This document shows, piece after piece, positions 34,526 through 43,415 of a stretch of 64,000 nt of DNA. The notes beneath the pieces were generated by a model. It was not told the origin of the DNA, did not search any database, and saw nothing but the letters and a program-made list of their open reading frames with translations. A program made the position numbers and the translations under genes. The stretch's first letter is position 1, and every line of letters starts with the position of its first letter. This stretch comes from Candidatus Acidianus copahuensis (GTDB lineage Archaea; Thermoproteota; Thermoprotei_A; Sulfolobales; Sulfolobaceae), in NCBI RefSeq assembly GCF_000632495.1, contig NZ_JFZT01000048.1, forward strand, positions 1 through 64,000. Reading direction: 5' to 3'.

Positions 34526-35530
34526 ATGCAAAGTATTAATGATTATGTTAAAAAATATGATAGAGTATTCGTTTATAGTCCAACCGCACAAGCTAAGCTC
34601 TTAGCAAAAAAATATGGATTTTTAGACTATATGGTTCAGAGATATTTAGAAATAATGGATAATCCAGAAAATTTTTTAATGTCATGCTCTTATCCTTTAA
34701 AAAAGAGTATTAGGTGCAATAACCTGAAGATTAATTGTAACGAACTTGTAAATAGAATGAACGAGAAAGGATTTTCGCTGTCCAAAATAGACTGGTTATC
34801 TCATGGTTATCTAGTCACTAAACTGCCTGCAAGACCGAGTCTAGGATCTACACTAGAATACATGATGGGATATTATTATATTCAAGGAATAGCCTCCATG
34901 ATTCCTGCGTATGTATTGAACCCAACAGCAAGAGACACAGTGTTAGACATGGCAGCATCTCCTGGAGGTAAAACAAGTCAAATGGCAGGACTAATGGAAA
35001 ACCGGGGAGTTATTTTAGCCGTGGAGAAGAAAAAGGAGAGAATAAGGAAATTACAATCAAATCTAAATAGACTTGGAGTATTAAATACTATATTAGTCAG
35101 AACAGATGTTAGAAATATTAAAGGAACCGGATTAAGCTTCTCCAAGATACTTCTTGATGCGCCCTGTTCAGGAGAAGGCCTAATACCAGAGGATCAAACG
35201 AGAAAAACAAAGACTTCAATTGATAAGCTTAAGTCATTTTATATAAATCAGTTAGAGCTTATAAAAATTGCATGGAATTTGTTAGACGATAATGGAACAC
35301 TAGTATATTCTACCTGCAGTATAGCTCCAGAAGAGAATGAGCTAGTTGTAAATTACGCTCTAGATGAGCTTAACATGAGCGTAGAAAAAGTTATAGGATT
35401 TCCAGCAGATCCAGGGGTAACAGAATTCATGGGAGTAGAATTAAATCAAGATTTAAAATTCTGTATGCGTTTTTATCCACATAAGCAAGGTACAGAAGGT
35501 TTTTTTATATGTCGACTAAGAAAGAATTAA
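34526..35530 (+). CDS. RsmB/NOP2/Sun-family RNA m5C methyltransferase
   Basis: 334 residues. SAM motif I is LDMAASPGGKTSQMA, motif IV is LLDAPCSGEG with the releasing Cys, and motif VI is YSTCSIAPEENE with the nucleophile Cys. A small N-terminal RNA-binding domain precedes. I chose ATG 34526 because the longer frame from 34472 runs through the divergent CYTH gene. The substrate is rRNA or tRNA. It overlaps the PUA gene by 22 bases. Confidence 0.92.
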   Translation: MQSINDYVKKYDRVFVYSPTAQAKLLAKKYGFLDYMVQRYLEIMDNPENFLMSCSYPLKKSIRCNNLKINCNELVNRMNEKGFSLSKIDWLSHGYLVTKLPARPSLGSTLEYMMGYYYIQGIASMIPAYVLNPTARDTVLDMAASPGGKTSQMAGLMENRGVILAVEKKKERIRKLQSNLNRLGVLNTILVRTDVRNIKGTGLSFSKILLDAPCSGEGLIPEDQTRKTKTSIDKLKSFYINQLELIKIAWNLLDDNGTLVYSTCSIAPEENELVVNYALDELNMSVEKVIGFPADPGVTEFMGVELNQDLKFCMRFYPHKQGTEGFFICRLRKN

Positions 35531-36024
35531 AAATTCTTAAGAATAATGATATTAAATATATATTAAATAAAATTTGCTCAATTTATAGATGTAGTTGTAA
35601 GGCTCTTCTATCGAAAGAGTATATAGAAGTTAAAGGTCCATTATTTAGTCAGATCTGCCTATTAAATGAGGGGGAAAGAATAGATCGTATAATTGCAGGC
35701 CTGCAAAAGAAGAATTTTTATCCGTATTCTGTAGGACTACCCATTGTTAAAATTAAGGGTCATAATAATTTTTCTCCGTTATTACCATTAGGTCAACTAT
35801 TGGTTCCATATTGCAAAAATATTGTAAAGGTAGGAGAAAAATGTGCATCTAAATTAACTTATGGGAAAGCCGTTAGTGTTTCTCATATTTATTCGTTTAG
35901 ATATGGAATTGCCATAAGCTTAATGGATGACTTTATTGCATTTGTAAAGATTAAGGCATTAAGGAACCAAAGTGAGATAATACCTGTCTTAGATATAGGA
36001 TTGTATTTAAGGGAGTATGGGTAA
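35509..36024 (+). CDS. PUA-domain RNA-binding protein, NIP7/NSUN-associated
   Basis: 171 residues. The C-terminal ~75 residues (LLVPYCKNIVKVGEKCASKL, then TYGKAVSVSHI and DFIAFVKIKALR) fit a PUA fold as in NIP7. The N-terminal ~80 residues, with three Cys (CSIYRCSCK), are not assigned. Overlap with the RNA methylase suggests the pair acts together, one giving target recognition. Confidence 0.6.
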   Translation: MSTKKELKILKNNDIKYILNKICSIYRCSCKALLSKEYIEVKGPLFSQICLLNEGERIDRIIAGLQKKNFYPYSVGLPIVKIKGHNNFSPLLPLGQLLVPYCKNIVKVGEKCASKLTYGKAVSVSHIYSFRYGIAISLMDDFIAFVKIKALRNQSEIIPVLDIGLYLREYG

Positions 36025-36073
36025 ATTATTTAACTGACAAAAAAGAATTAAGTAGTTATTTAAGGTGACTCAA

Positions 36074-37048
36074 GTGGCTGATCAAGTAGAAGAAAAGAAG
36101 AAGATTAAAGGAATAGAAGATCTTAGTGGCGTAGGCCAAGCTATACTTAATAAGTTGGTAGATTCTGGTTATTCTACATTAGAAGCAGTAGCTGTAGCAT
36201 CACCACAGGATCTTAGTGTAGCTGCTGGAATACCTTTAACAACTGCACAAAGGATAATAAAAGAAGCCAGAGACGCTTTAGATATAAGATTTAAAACAGC
36301 CCTGGAAGTTAAAAAGGAGAGAATAAACGTTAGAAAGGTAACTACTAGTAGCCAAGCTCTTGATGGATTACTTGGAGGAGGGATAGAAACTAGGACAATG
36401 ACTGAATTCTTTGGAGAATTTGGCTCTGGAAAGACACAGATATGTCATCAGATATCCGTTAATGTTCAATTACCCCTAGAAAAAGGAGGACTATTAGGTA
36501 AAGCGGTATATATTGATACAGAAGGCACATTTAGATGGGAAAGAATAGAGGCAATGGCAAAAGCTCAAGGCTTAGATCCTGATGCTGCAATGAATAATAT
36601 ATATTATATGAGAGCAATAAACACTGATCACCAAATAGCGATAGGTGAGGATCTCCAAGAACTTATTCAAAAGGATCAGGCAATAAAGATAGTAATAGTA
36701 GACTCTATAACTTCACATTTTAGAGCAGAATACACGGGAAGAGAGAATTTAGCGACTAGACAACAGAAGCTTAATAAACATCTTCATCAGCTAGTGAGAT
36801 TAGCTGAAATTTATGATACAGCCGTTATTGTGACAAATCAGGTCATGGCAAGGCCAGATATGTTCTATGGAGATCCTACAGTTGCAGTTGGAGGACATAC
36901 ATTATATCACGTTCCAGGTATAAGAGTCCAGGTAAAGAAGAGCAGAGGTAATAAAAGAATAGCTAGAATGGTAGATGCGCCTCATTTGCCTGAAGGAGAA
37001 GTAGTGTTTGCTATAACTGAGAATGGAATAAGAGATGCAGAAGAGTGA
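36074..37048 (+). CDS. radA: RadA recombinase
   Basis: The archaeal RAD51 orthologue that forms filaments for strand exchange. It has an N-terminal HhH domain (IEDLSGVGQAILNKLVDSGY), polymerisation motif FKTALEV, Walker A GEFGSGKTQ, Walker B KIVIVDSITSHF, L1/L2 loops (VMARPDMFYGDP) and C-terminal HLPEGEVVFAITENGIRDAEE. I chose GTG 36074 (MADQVEEK, 324 aa) because AGGTGA (36063-36068) is its SD and would overlap the GTG at 36065. Confidence 0.97.
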   Translation: MADQVEEKKKIKGIEDLSGVGQAILNKLVDSGYSTLEAVAVASPQDLSVAAGIPLTTAQRIIKEARDALDIRFKTALEVKKERINVRKVTTSSQALDGLLGGGIETRTMTEFFGEFGSGKTQICHQISVNVQLPLEKGGLLGKAVYIDTEGTFRWERIEAMAKAQGLDPDAAMNNIYYMRAINTDHQIAIGEDLQELIQKDQAIKIVIVDSITSHFRAEYTGRENLATRQQKLNKHLHQLVRLAEIYDTAVIVTNQVMARPDMFYGDPTVAVGGHTLYHVPGIRVQVKKSRGNKRIARMVDAPHLPEGEVVFAITENGIRDAEE

Positions 37049-37083
37049 AACTCTTTTTTAACTAGAGTATGTAAATGCTTTAC

Positions 37084-37593
37084 ATGAATTTTCTCTGGGC
37101 TCCTTGGAGGAATAAGTACGTTTCTGATAACTCTAAGAAGAAAGATAAAAAATGTATATTCTGTACATTCTTAAATGAAAGTAATGATACGGAGAATCTC
37201 ATAGTCTATCGTGAAAAGACTGCATATGTAATACTTAATCGTTTTCCTTATAATCCGGGTCATATAATGATAGTACCAAACAGGCATATTCCGAGTTTGG
37301 AGCTTCTTTCGGATGAAGAATCATTAGAAATGTTAAAGCTTGTCAAGAAATCTATGTCAATTCTGAGAAAGATCTACTCGCCTGATGGTTTTAATATTGG
37401 AATAAATATAGGGCGAGTAGCTGGAGCTGGAATAGAGGAACATGTACATGTACATATAGTTCCTAGATGGAACGGTGATGCTAACTTTATGCCTGTATTA
37501 GCTAATACGAAAGTTTTACCAGAATCATTAGATGATACGTATAATAAGCTAAGAAAGTATTTTCAAAATAATGAGGAAACCTTCGATCGCTGA
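37084..37593 (+). CDS. HIT-family nucleotide hydrolase
   Basis: 169 residues: the FHIT-like start MNFLWAPWRNKYV, a zinc site CIFC, NRFPYNPGHIMIVPNRH, and the histidine triad HVHVHIVPRW. Probably hydrolyses dinucleoside polyphosphates or nucleoside phosphoramidates. ATG 37084 is preferred over 37075 since TTTTTTAA lies 27-30 bases upstream and the family begins LWAPWR. Confidence 0.9.
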   Translation: MNFLWAPWRNKYVSDNSKKKDKKCIFCTFLNESNDTENLIVYREKTAYVILNRFPYNPGHIMIVPNRHIPSLELLSDEESLEMLKLVKKSMSILRKIYSPDGFNIGINIGRVAGAGIEEHVHVHIVPRWNGDANFMPVLANTKVLPESLDDTYNKLRKYFQNNEETFDR

Positions 37594-37619
37594 AATATGA
37601 TGTGAGCAGGGTTTTCCTG

Positions 37620-38834
37620 ATGAATTATTTAGATTTATTTCAAAAAATCCAAGGTATAAAAGATGTAATATCACCATATATTCATGAAACTCCTTTAGAT
37701 TATTCCACTACGTTCTCTAGGATAGTTGGAGGAAATGTTTTTCTCAAAATGGAAAACTTGCAAAAAACTGGTTCTTTCAAAGTAAGAGGAGCATTCAGTA
37801 AACTAGTGAATCTTTCCGAAAAAGAGAGAAAGAACGGTGTAATTGCGGTCTCAGCAGGTAATCATGCTCAAGGCGTCGCCTTTGCATCTTCTGTACTAGG
37901 AATTAAGTCAATTATTGTTATGCCAGAGACTGCTCCTGTATCTAAATACCTTGCGACAAAAGGATATGGAGCAGAAGTTATACTTTATGGTTCTTATCTC
38001 CATGAGAGTATGAAAAAAGCAGAAGAGTTAATAGAAGAAAGGAAACTAATGCTAATTCATCCGTATGACGATATTGACGTTATTTTAGGTCAAGGGACTT
38101 TAGGAATAGAGTTGCTTAAGATCTCTCCAGACATTGTAGTTGTTCCAATAGGTGGAGGGGGATTAATATCTGGAATAAGTATTGCATTAAAGTCTAAGAA
38201 GAGTAATATAAAAATTATAGGCGTACAATCTTCTTCCTCTCCTTCTCTAAAAACATCCAAGGATTTAGGGCGATTAGTCGAAATAGAACCCTCATACTCT
38301 ATTGCGGATGGAATACTAGTTAAAACACCCTCAAAACTAACATTTGAAATAATCCAAGATCTAGTTGATGACATTGTTTTAGTTGATGATGAAGAAGTTG
38401 CAAATGCTATGACATTACTTCTTGAAAGAAATAAGACAGTAGTCGAAGGAGCAGGTGCTGCCTCACTAGCCGCTCTTCTTTCATCAAAGGTAAAAGTAGA
38501 ACATGGGAAAAAGGTTGTTTCAATATTAAGTGGTGGAAATGTTGATATATCATTATTAGCTAGAATTACAGAAAAAACACTTTTCAAAATTAAAAGATTA
38601 GTTAAGGTACGTGTAGTAGTTCCAGATAAGCCTGGGTATCTAAATAGGGTATTAAACTATGTAGCCCAAATAAGGGGAAATATTATAGATGTGGTACATG
38701 ATAGAATAAGCAGTGATGTAAAACCTGGATATACAAAGATTTACGTAATGTTTGAGGTAGCTAACGCAGAAAATCTTGGAAAACTAATGATGAACCTAAG
38801 CCGTGAAGGAATTGAAGCTAGACTTATAGAGTAA
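37620..38834 (+). CDS. ilvA: Threonine ammonia-lyase
   Basis: 404-residue PLP enzyme that deaminates threonine to 2-oxobutyrate for isoleucine synthesis. The PLP lysine sits in TGSFKVRGA; the phosphate loop is PIGGGGLISG; SAGNHAQG and the terminal SGGNVDISLL also fit. An ACT domain (about 330-404, VRVVVPDKPGYLNRVL) may sense an amino acid. I chose ATG 37620; the GTG at 37602 gives six extra residues. Confidence 0.93.
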   Translation: MNYLDLFQKIQGIKDVISPYIHETPLDYSTTFSRIVGGNVFLKMENLQKTGSFKVRGAFSKLVNLSEKERKNGVIAVSAGNHAQGVAFASSVLGIKSIIVMPETAPVSKYLATKGYGAEVILYGSYLHESMKKAEELIEERKLMLIHPYDDIDVILGQGTLGIELLKISPDIVVVPIGGGGLISGISIALKSKKSNIKIIGVQSSSSPSLKTSKDLGRLVEIEPSYSIADGILVKTPSKLTFEIIQDLVDDIVLVDDEEVANAMTLLLERNKTVVEGAGAASLAALLSSKVKVEHGKKVVSILSGGNVDISLLARITEKTLFKIKRLVKVRVVVPDKPGYLNRVLNYVAQIRGNIIDVVHDRISSDVKPGYTKIYVMFEVANAENLGKLMMNLSREGIEARLIE

Positions 38835-39076
38835 AACTAGTTTTTGTTTAATGGGTTTTGGTTTTTCCGCCTTGTAGGATAAATAATCAGTGTTAAATAG
38901 CATTGATGGGCTATGACTTTAAGATTAAATTTATGCTCATATATGTTAAGTGTTTCGCAATAAATATACAATGTTATTTGAAAACTTTAATTTCTATAGA
39001 AAAATTTTTGATTCTAGTCTAAGAATTAAGTAAATTAAAACTTTCTTCATTTGTTCCAAGGAGTATTGTTTACGTA

Positions 39077-39913
39077 ATGTTTATTTATCAAAAAATAAAA
39101 AGCTTAGTAGTTGATCCAGATGGAATTTATTATTTAGGTCCTAAGGGAAGTTTTTCTCATGAAGTTGCGCTTAAGATACAAGGCGAGAATTATGTAGAAC
39201 AAGATAGTATATCTTCTGTATTTGCAGCAGTAAATAAGAACAATGGAATCGGAGTTGTTCCAATAGAAAATAACAGAGAAGGTCCAGTAAATGATACTCT
39301 AGATAATCTATTTCATGAAGATGAAATTTATATAAATAAAGAAATAGAAATGCCTATAAGACTTGTATTAGCCGGTAGCAGTTATACAAAGATAACTAGT
39401 GAAACTAAAGTTTATTCACATAATCACGCTATTCAAGAAGCTAAAAGAACACTTCAGAAACTAGGTATTACAAGAGTAATTCCAGTAGATAGTACATCGA
39501 GAGCAGCTATTCTAGCTAAGGAGGAAAATGCGTTAGCAATATGTTCAGAATTTGCCGCAAAAATATATGGACTTAAAGTAATAAAGTCCGATATACAAGA
39601 TGGGATAAATATAACTAAATTTGCGGTAATATCGAATAATATCACATTAGAAGGAGATAGAAGTGTAGTTCTATTTACTGTCCCTCATAAACCAGGTGGA
39701 CTTTTTAGGGTATTACAAAGTTTTTATGAAAGAAATATAAACCTTACTATGATATACTCTAGGCCACTAAAAGAAATTCCTTGGAGATATTATTTCTACC
39801 TAGAATATGAAGGGAGATATATGGATGAATTAATGCAATCTATGAAATCTAATGTTGAAGAGATAAAGTTCAAGGGTAGTTTTTCTTTCCTATATGACAA
39901 TGCCAGGTTTTAG
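39077..39913 (+). CDS. pheA: Prephenate dehydratase
   Basis: 278 residues. The PDT domain (YYLGPKGSFSHEVALKI, GVVPIENNREGPVNDTLD, DSTSRAAILAKEENALAICS, ITKFAVIS for the TRF motif) is followed by an ACT domain with the Phe-binding segment KPGGLFRVLQSF ... IYSRP. Makes phenylpyruvate and is likely inhibited by Phe. AAGGAG lies 13 bases upstream. It overlaps the convergent next gene by 24 bases. Confidence 0.95.
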   Translation: MFIYQKIKSLVVDPDGIYYLGPKGSFSHEVALKIQGENYVEQDSISSVFAAVNKNNGIGVVPIENNREGPVNDTLDNLFHEDEIYINKEIEMPIRLVLAGSSYTKITSETKVYSHNHAIQEAKRTLQKLGITRVIPVDSTSRAAILAKEENALAICSEFAAKIYGLKVIKSDIQDGINITKFAVISNNITLEGDRSVVLFTVPHKPGGLFRVLQSFYERNINLTMIYSRPLKEIPWRYYFYLEYEGRYMDELMQSMKSNVEEIKFKGSFSFLYDNARF

Positions 39914-40855
39914 ATTGTCAAGACTATACAATATCATGTAACTTCTCGCTCTTATCATCCTAATTGCTTTTTTTGCCGCGTCAAATATGACGTCTTTATT
40001 TTTTCCATGTAACATACAATAGCAAAGATAATCCCATTTTTTGTCTGATTCTCTCAAGACTACGTGAGTAGCTTCCTCTAAGTTTAATGCTATTTCATTA
40101 CAAGCGGATTCAAGGTTTTCTGTATCAAATAACAACATCCCATTTTCTTTAATTCCTACTTTCTCTCCATTTAAGGTGGCACCATAGTCCTTTATTACGT
40201 GCTTTCTCCTTAATTCTACTATTAAATCTACCAATTCTTCCTCTGTATATCCAAATTTTTCAGAGATGTCTCTAAAAGGTCTATTAGTAATAGGAAAAGG
40301 TAACGATAGAGCTTTAAGGAACTCCTTACTTACTCCTAACTCATCTGCAGTAGGTATCTTACCTGGAACATCATCGTTTTTGCTCCAAGATATACCTCGT
40401 ATAATATCGTATTTTACACTCAGTTTGAGAGATTTCTTAGAATATAGAGTTATGTAATCTCTAGCCTCTACTTGTTTCATTAATTCTACTATATTTCTAT
40501 CTAATTCTTCCCTACTATTTGCCTTAAGCACAAGCCAAACATTAAACCTTGGGTGATTTCTAATAAAATTATGTGTTAACTCTCTAATTCCAAGAGCAAT
40601 TCTTCTATATTTCTCAAGATTATCTACAGGTATATCTGCAGCTATTAATGCACTTTCCATACCTTTAGCTCTAAAATTTATATACATTCCTATTCTCTTT
40701 ATTATCTCATTGTCTATTAGTACCTTTATTTTTGAAATTATTTCTTCTTCTGATAAGTTCAATCTTTCAGCTATAGTTTGAAATGGAGATACAGTGACAG
40801 GAAAGTTATACTCTAGTTCCATTAGAAGTTTCTTATCTAAATCACTAATTTCCAT
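39890..40855 (-). CDS. Fused AhbA/AhbB-like (tandem AsnC-fold) protein
   Basis: 321 residues with two similar halves, each an HTH (MEISDLDKKLLMELEYNFPV; LKALSLPFPITNRPFRDISEKFG) followed by a RAM-like sheet (YINFRAKGMESALIAADIP; ATLNGEKVGIKENGMLLFD). This layout is that of siroheme decarboxylase AhbA plus AhbB, normally two proteins, of the alternative heme pathway. A DNA-binding regulator is the alternative. No other heme gene is in the window. Confidence 0.65.
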   Translation of the reverse strand: MEISDLDKKLLMELEYNFPVTVSPFQTIAERLNLSEEEIISKIKVLIDNEIIKRIGMYINFRAKGMESALIAADIPVDNLEKYRRIALGIRELTHNFIRNHPRFNVWLVLKANSREELDRNIVELMKQVEARDYITLYSKKSLKLSVKYDIIRGISWSKNDDVPGKIPTADELGVSKEFLKALSLPFPITNRPFRDISEKFGYTEEELVDLIVELRRKHVIKDYGATLNGEKVGIKENGMLLFDTENLESACNEIALNLEEATHVVLRESDKKWDYLCYCMLHGKNKDVIFDAAKKAIRMIRARSYMILYSLDNLKPGIVI

Positions 40856-40887
40856 AACTATTTAAACGTTAATATAAAATAAAAACG

Positions 40888-42291
40888 TTAGTTAAGATCA
40901 AGCTTAGTCATTATTCCTCTGGCAGCTAAAACCCCGGTAGCTGCTGCTACATTTATTCCTCTAGAGAGTCCAGCTCCATCACCAGCTACAAACAGATTAT
41001 CGACAACTGTTTCCATGTTACTATCGACAACTGTCTTAACGCTATAGTATTTTATTTCTGGAGCATAAAGTAATGTGTTAGAAGAGTATATTCCTGAAGA
41101 TATATTATCTAATTTTTCCAACCCTTCCATCAAGTCAGTAACGATTCTGTAAGGTATTCCCATACTTATGTCACCTGGCGTTACGTCTTTAAGTGTAGGC
41201 TTAACCGTCGATCTAGCTATTCTGTCCCATGTGCTTCTTCTTCCTTTCTCAAAATCTATCAATCTTTGTACAATTGGTTTCTCTCCACCAAGTCTAGTCA
41301 TTAATCTTGCTATGCTTTTCCCATATTCAATTGTGTCTTCTAGTGGATCGGAGAGTTTTACTGTGGCTAGAAATGCAAAGTTAGTATTGTTACTTTTCTT
41401 ATCTGCATAAGTTTCTCCATTAACGCCTATTGTCCCATCATCATAAACTTCCTTCATTATATATCCTCTTGGATTAACACAGAACGTTCTAACCTTATCA
41501 TCATATTTCTTGCTATACATTATTATCTTTGGATCCCAAACAGCTGACGTTAATTCATCCATTACAAATGACTCAACTTCGACTCTCACACCTATATCAA
41601 GAGGCCCAGGTACAGTATCTATTGCGAGTTTTTTAGTTTGCTCATAGAACCATTGAGCCCCAGCTCTACCAGGTGCTAATAATACTATTTTACTTTCTAC
41701 ATCTCCTTTATTTGTCTTTAATACGAAGTTATTACCAGTTTTTTGAACATTATATACTTCAGTCATTTCTGCTACTTGAATCCCCGAAGTTTCAATATAA
41801 TTTGTCATATTTTCAATAACTAGAGGACTTTTATCTGTTCCAATATGACGTTGTAAAATTGGAACGAATTCAGCGCCTGCCTTAGCAGCTTTTTTCTGGA
41901 TTTCCCTTACTTTTTCCTCATTAGGTCTAAACAACCTGTCCTTTGGAGCCCCAAACTTCAGTAGTATACTATCAACATAGTTTATCATTTCTTGCGCAGC
42001 GTCCCAGCTTCTCATGAGTTCATGAAGTTCTCCTCCTATATCTGGTCTTAAGTTTATAATGCCACTACTAAACGTTCCAGCTCCACCTAACCCATAATTA
42101 ATATGACAAGGATTGCAGAAAGTGCATTTTTCCTTCGGTGACATTAGTGGGCAATTTCTTCTTAAAGCCCTGGTTCCTTTATCAATTAATAGGATCTTAT
42201 ATTTCTGATTTCCGTTTAGATAGTTTGCTAGTTCATATGATGCAAAAAGGCCAGCTGGACCAGCTCCAACTATAGTAACGTCATAATTCAT
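40888..42291 (-). CDS. FAD-dependent oxidoreductase (COG2509-like)
   Basis: 467 residues. FAD Rossmann motif VTIVGAGPAGLFASYEL (5-21), a Cys cluster CPLMSPKEKCTFCNPCHINYG (about 48-68), GLGGAGTFSSG, the FAD-closing motif NLFVAGDGAGLSRGINVAAATG (no lipid or signal features). The four-Cys segment could bind a metal or cluster. Substrate unknown; these proteins resemble geranylgeranyl reductase relatives only in fold. ATGA overlap with purA. Confidence 0.8.
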   Translation of the reverse strand: MNYDVTIVGAGPAGLFASYELANYLNGNQKYKILLIDKGTRALRRNCPLMSPKEKCTFCNPCHINYGLGGAGTFSSGIINLRPDIGGELHELMRSWDAAQEMINYVDSILLKFGAPKDRLFRPNEEKVREIQKKAAKAGAEFVPILQRHIGTDKSPLVIENMTNYIETSGIQVAEMTEVYNVQKTGNNFVLKTNKGDVESKIVLLAPGRAGAQWFYEQTKKLAIDTVPGPLDIGVRVEVESFVMDELTSAVWDPKIIMYSKKYDDKVRTFCVNPRGYIMKEVYDDGTIGVNGETYADKKSNNTNFAFLATVKLSDPLEDTIEYGKSIARLMTRLGGEKPIVQRLIDFEKGRRSTWDRIARSTVKPTLKDVTPGDISMGIPYRIVTDLMEGLEKLDNISSGIYSSNTLLYAPEIKYYSVKTVVDSNMETVVDNLFVAGDGAGLSRGINVAAATGVLAARGIMTKLDLN

Positions 42292-43301
42292 TTTCCCACC
42301 TTTTCATTTCTTAGGTCTATTATATCCAATGTATCCTCACCTGTACCAATTAATGTTATAGGTACACCAAGTTCATTTTCTACATCATCAAGCCATCTTT
42401 TTGCCTCTGAAGGTAGTTTTTGGTATTCTCTGACTCTATAAGAATCCTTAAATATTGAATCTATTTTTGTTATTGCAACTTGTGTTGCAGAATTTATTTT
42501 AACTGATTCCTTAGCTAATTTGATATTAAATGGTGCAACTCTCCTTCTCCTTCCAGTGACAGTTCCGCTTTCAACTAGCCCAAGCTTATCTGCTTCATCG
42601 GGAGAAAGCTCTCCTTCTAGATATCCATTTCCGACTCTAGTAACAAATGCCTTAAATACTACAATCACTTCATTAACATATTTAGGGCCTATGCCCACTT
42701 CACTTAAGATGCCTGAAGAAGTTGTGTTTCTGCTTGTGACAAAAGGATATTCTCCATGATAAAGACTTAGGAAAGTACCTTGCGTACCTTCTACTTGAAC
42801 ATCTTTACCTTTGCCTAGGGCAGATATCACCGATTCAGGTACATCTGTAAGGAATTTTTCAAGTTCCACATAGTCTTTTGCTAACTTGAGAACTCTCAGC
42901 ACTCTTCTTGACTCTGCATATCCTACTCCCTGTCCTGTACTTCCAACGTTTTTTATTAAGTTTTCATCTGTTCTTTCATCTTGTATCTCCTTTTGTGTAA
43001 TTATACCTACATGTCTATCAATAAATATTCTATTTTCAGTATCTGTAATTTTAATTTCTTTAAAAAATTCTTCTAAGCTTGTAAGACTACCTGGAGCTAA
43101 CATTAAAGTCGTTGTTTTACTTAAAAATCCAGAAGGGATAATTCTAATTTTCCATTTTTCTCCATTATACACTACTGTATGACCTGCGTTTATAGAGCCT
43201 GTTCTTACAATTATTTCAGGTGAATCCCTAATTGCGAGGTACGATGCTATTTTACCTTTACCTTCATCACCGTAAAAACCTCCTACTAAAAGACTTAGCA
43301 T
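42288..43301 (-). CDS. purA: Adenylosuccinate synthetase
   Basis: 337 residues, the short archaeal form. GTP loop VGGFYGDEGKGKIASYL (6-22), catalytic INAGHTVVYNG, GSTGQGVGYAESRRVLR, EGTQGTFLSLYHGEYPFVTS, and TVTGRRRRVAPFN. It commits IMP to AMP. SD CGGTG on the minus strand (43306-43310). The promoter carries two palindromes (see separate entry). Confidence 0.96.
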   Translation of the reverse strand: MLSLLVGGFYGDEGKGKIASYLAIRDSPEIIVRTGSINAGHTVVYNGEKWKIRIIPSGFLSKTTTLMLAPGSLTSLEEFFKEIKITDTENRIFIDRHVGIITQKEIQDERTDENLIKNVGSTGQGVGYAESRRVLRVLKLAKDYVELEKFLTDVPESVISALGKGKDVQVEGTQGTFLSLYHGEYPFVTSRNTTSSGILSEVGIGPKYVNEVIVVFKAFVTRVGNGYLEGELSPDEADKLGLVESGTVTGRRRRVAPFNIKLAKESVKINSATQVAITKIDSIFKDSYRVREYQKLPSEAKRWLDDVENELGVPITLIGTGEDTLDIIDLRNEKVGK

Positions 43302-43324
43302 TAAGCACCGTTTTGATTAATCTA

Positions 43325-43357
43325 ATATCATGATATAAAAAACCCACTATCATGATA
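43325..43357 (-). promoter_or_regulatory. purA promoter with two operator-like palindromes
   Basis: ATATCATGATAT (43325-43336) is a perfect 12-base palindrome and TATCATGATA (43348-43357) a perfect 10-base one; their centres are 22 bases apart. The minus-strand TATA box TTTATATC (43339-43332) overlaps the first. A protein bound to both would cover the TATA and upstream element. A partial third copy, TCATGATA, lies near 43417. Confidence 0.6.
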
Positions 43358-43415
43358 TTATAATTATAGATGCGTTATGTCATGTATAGGCTAATAAAAA
43401 TTACGGTCTAATTAG

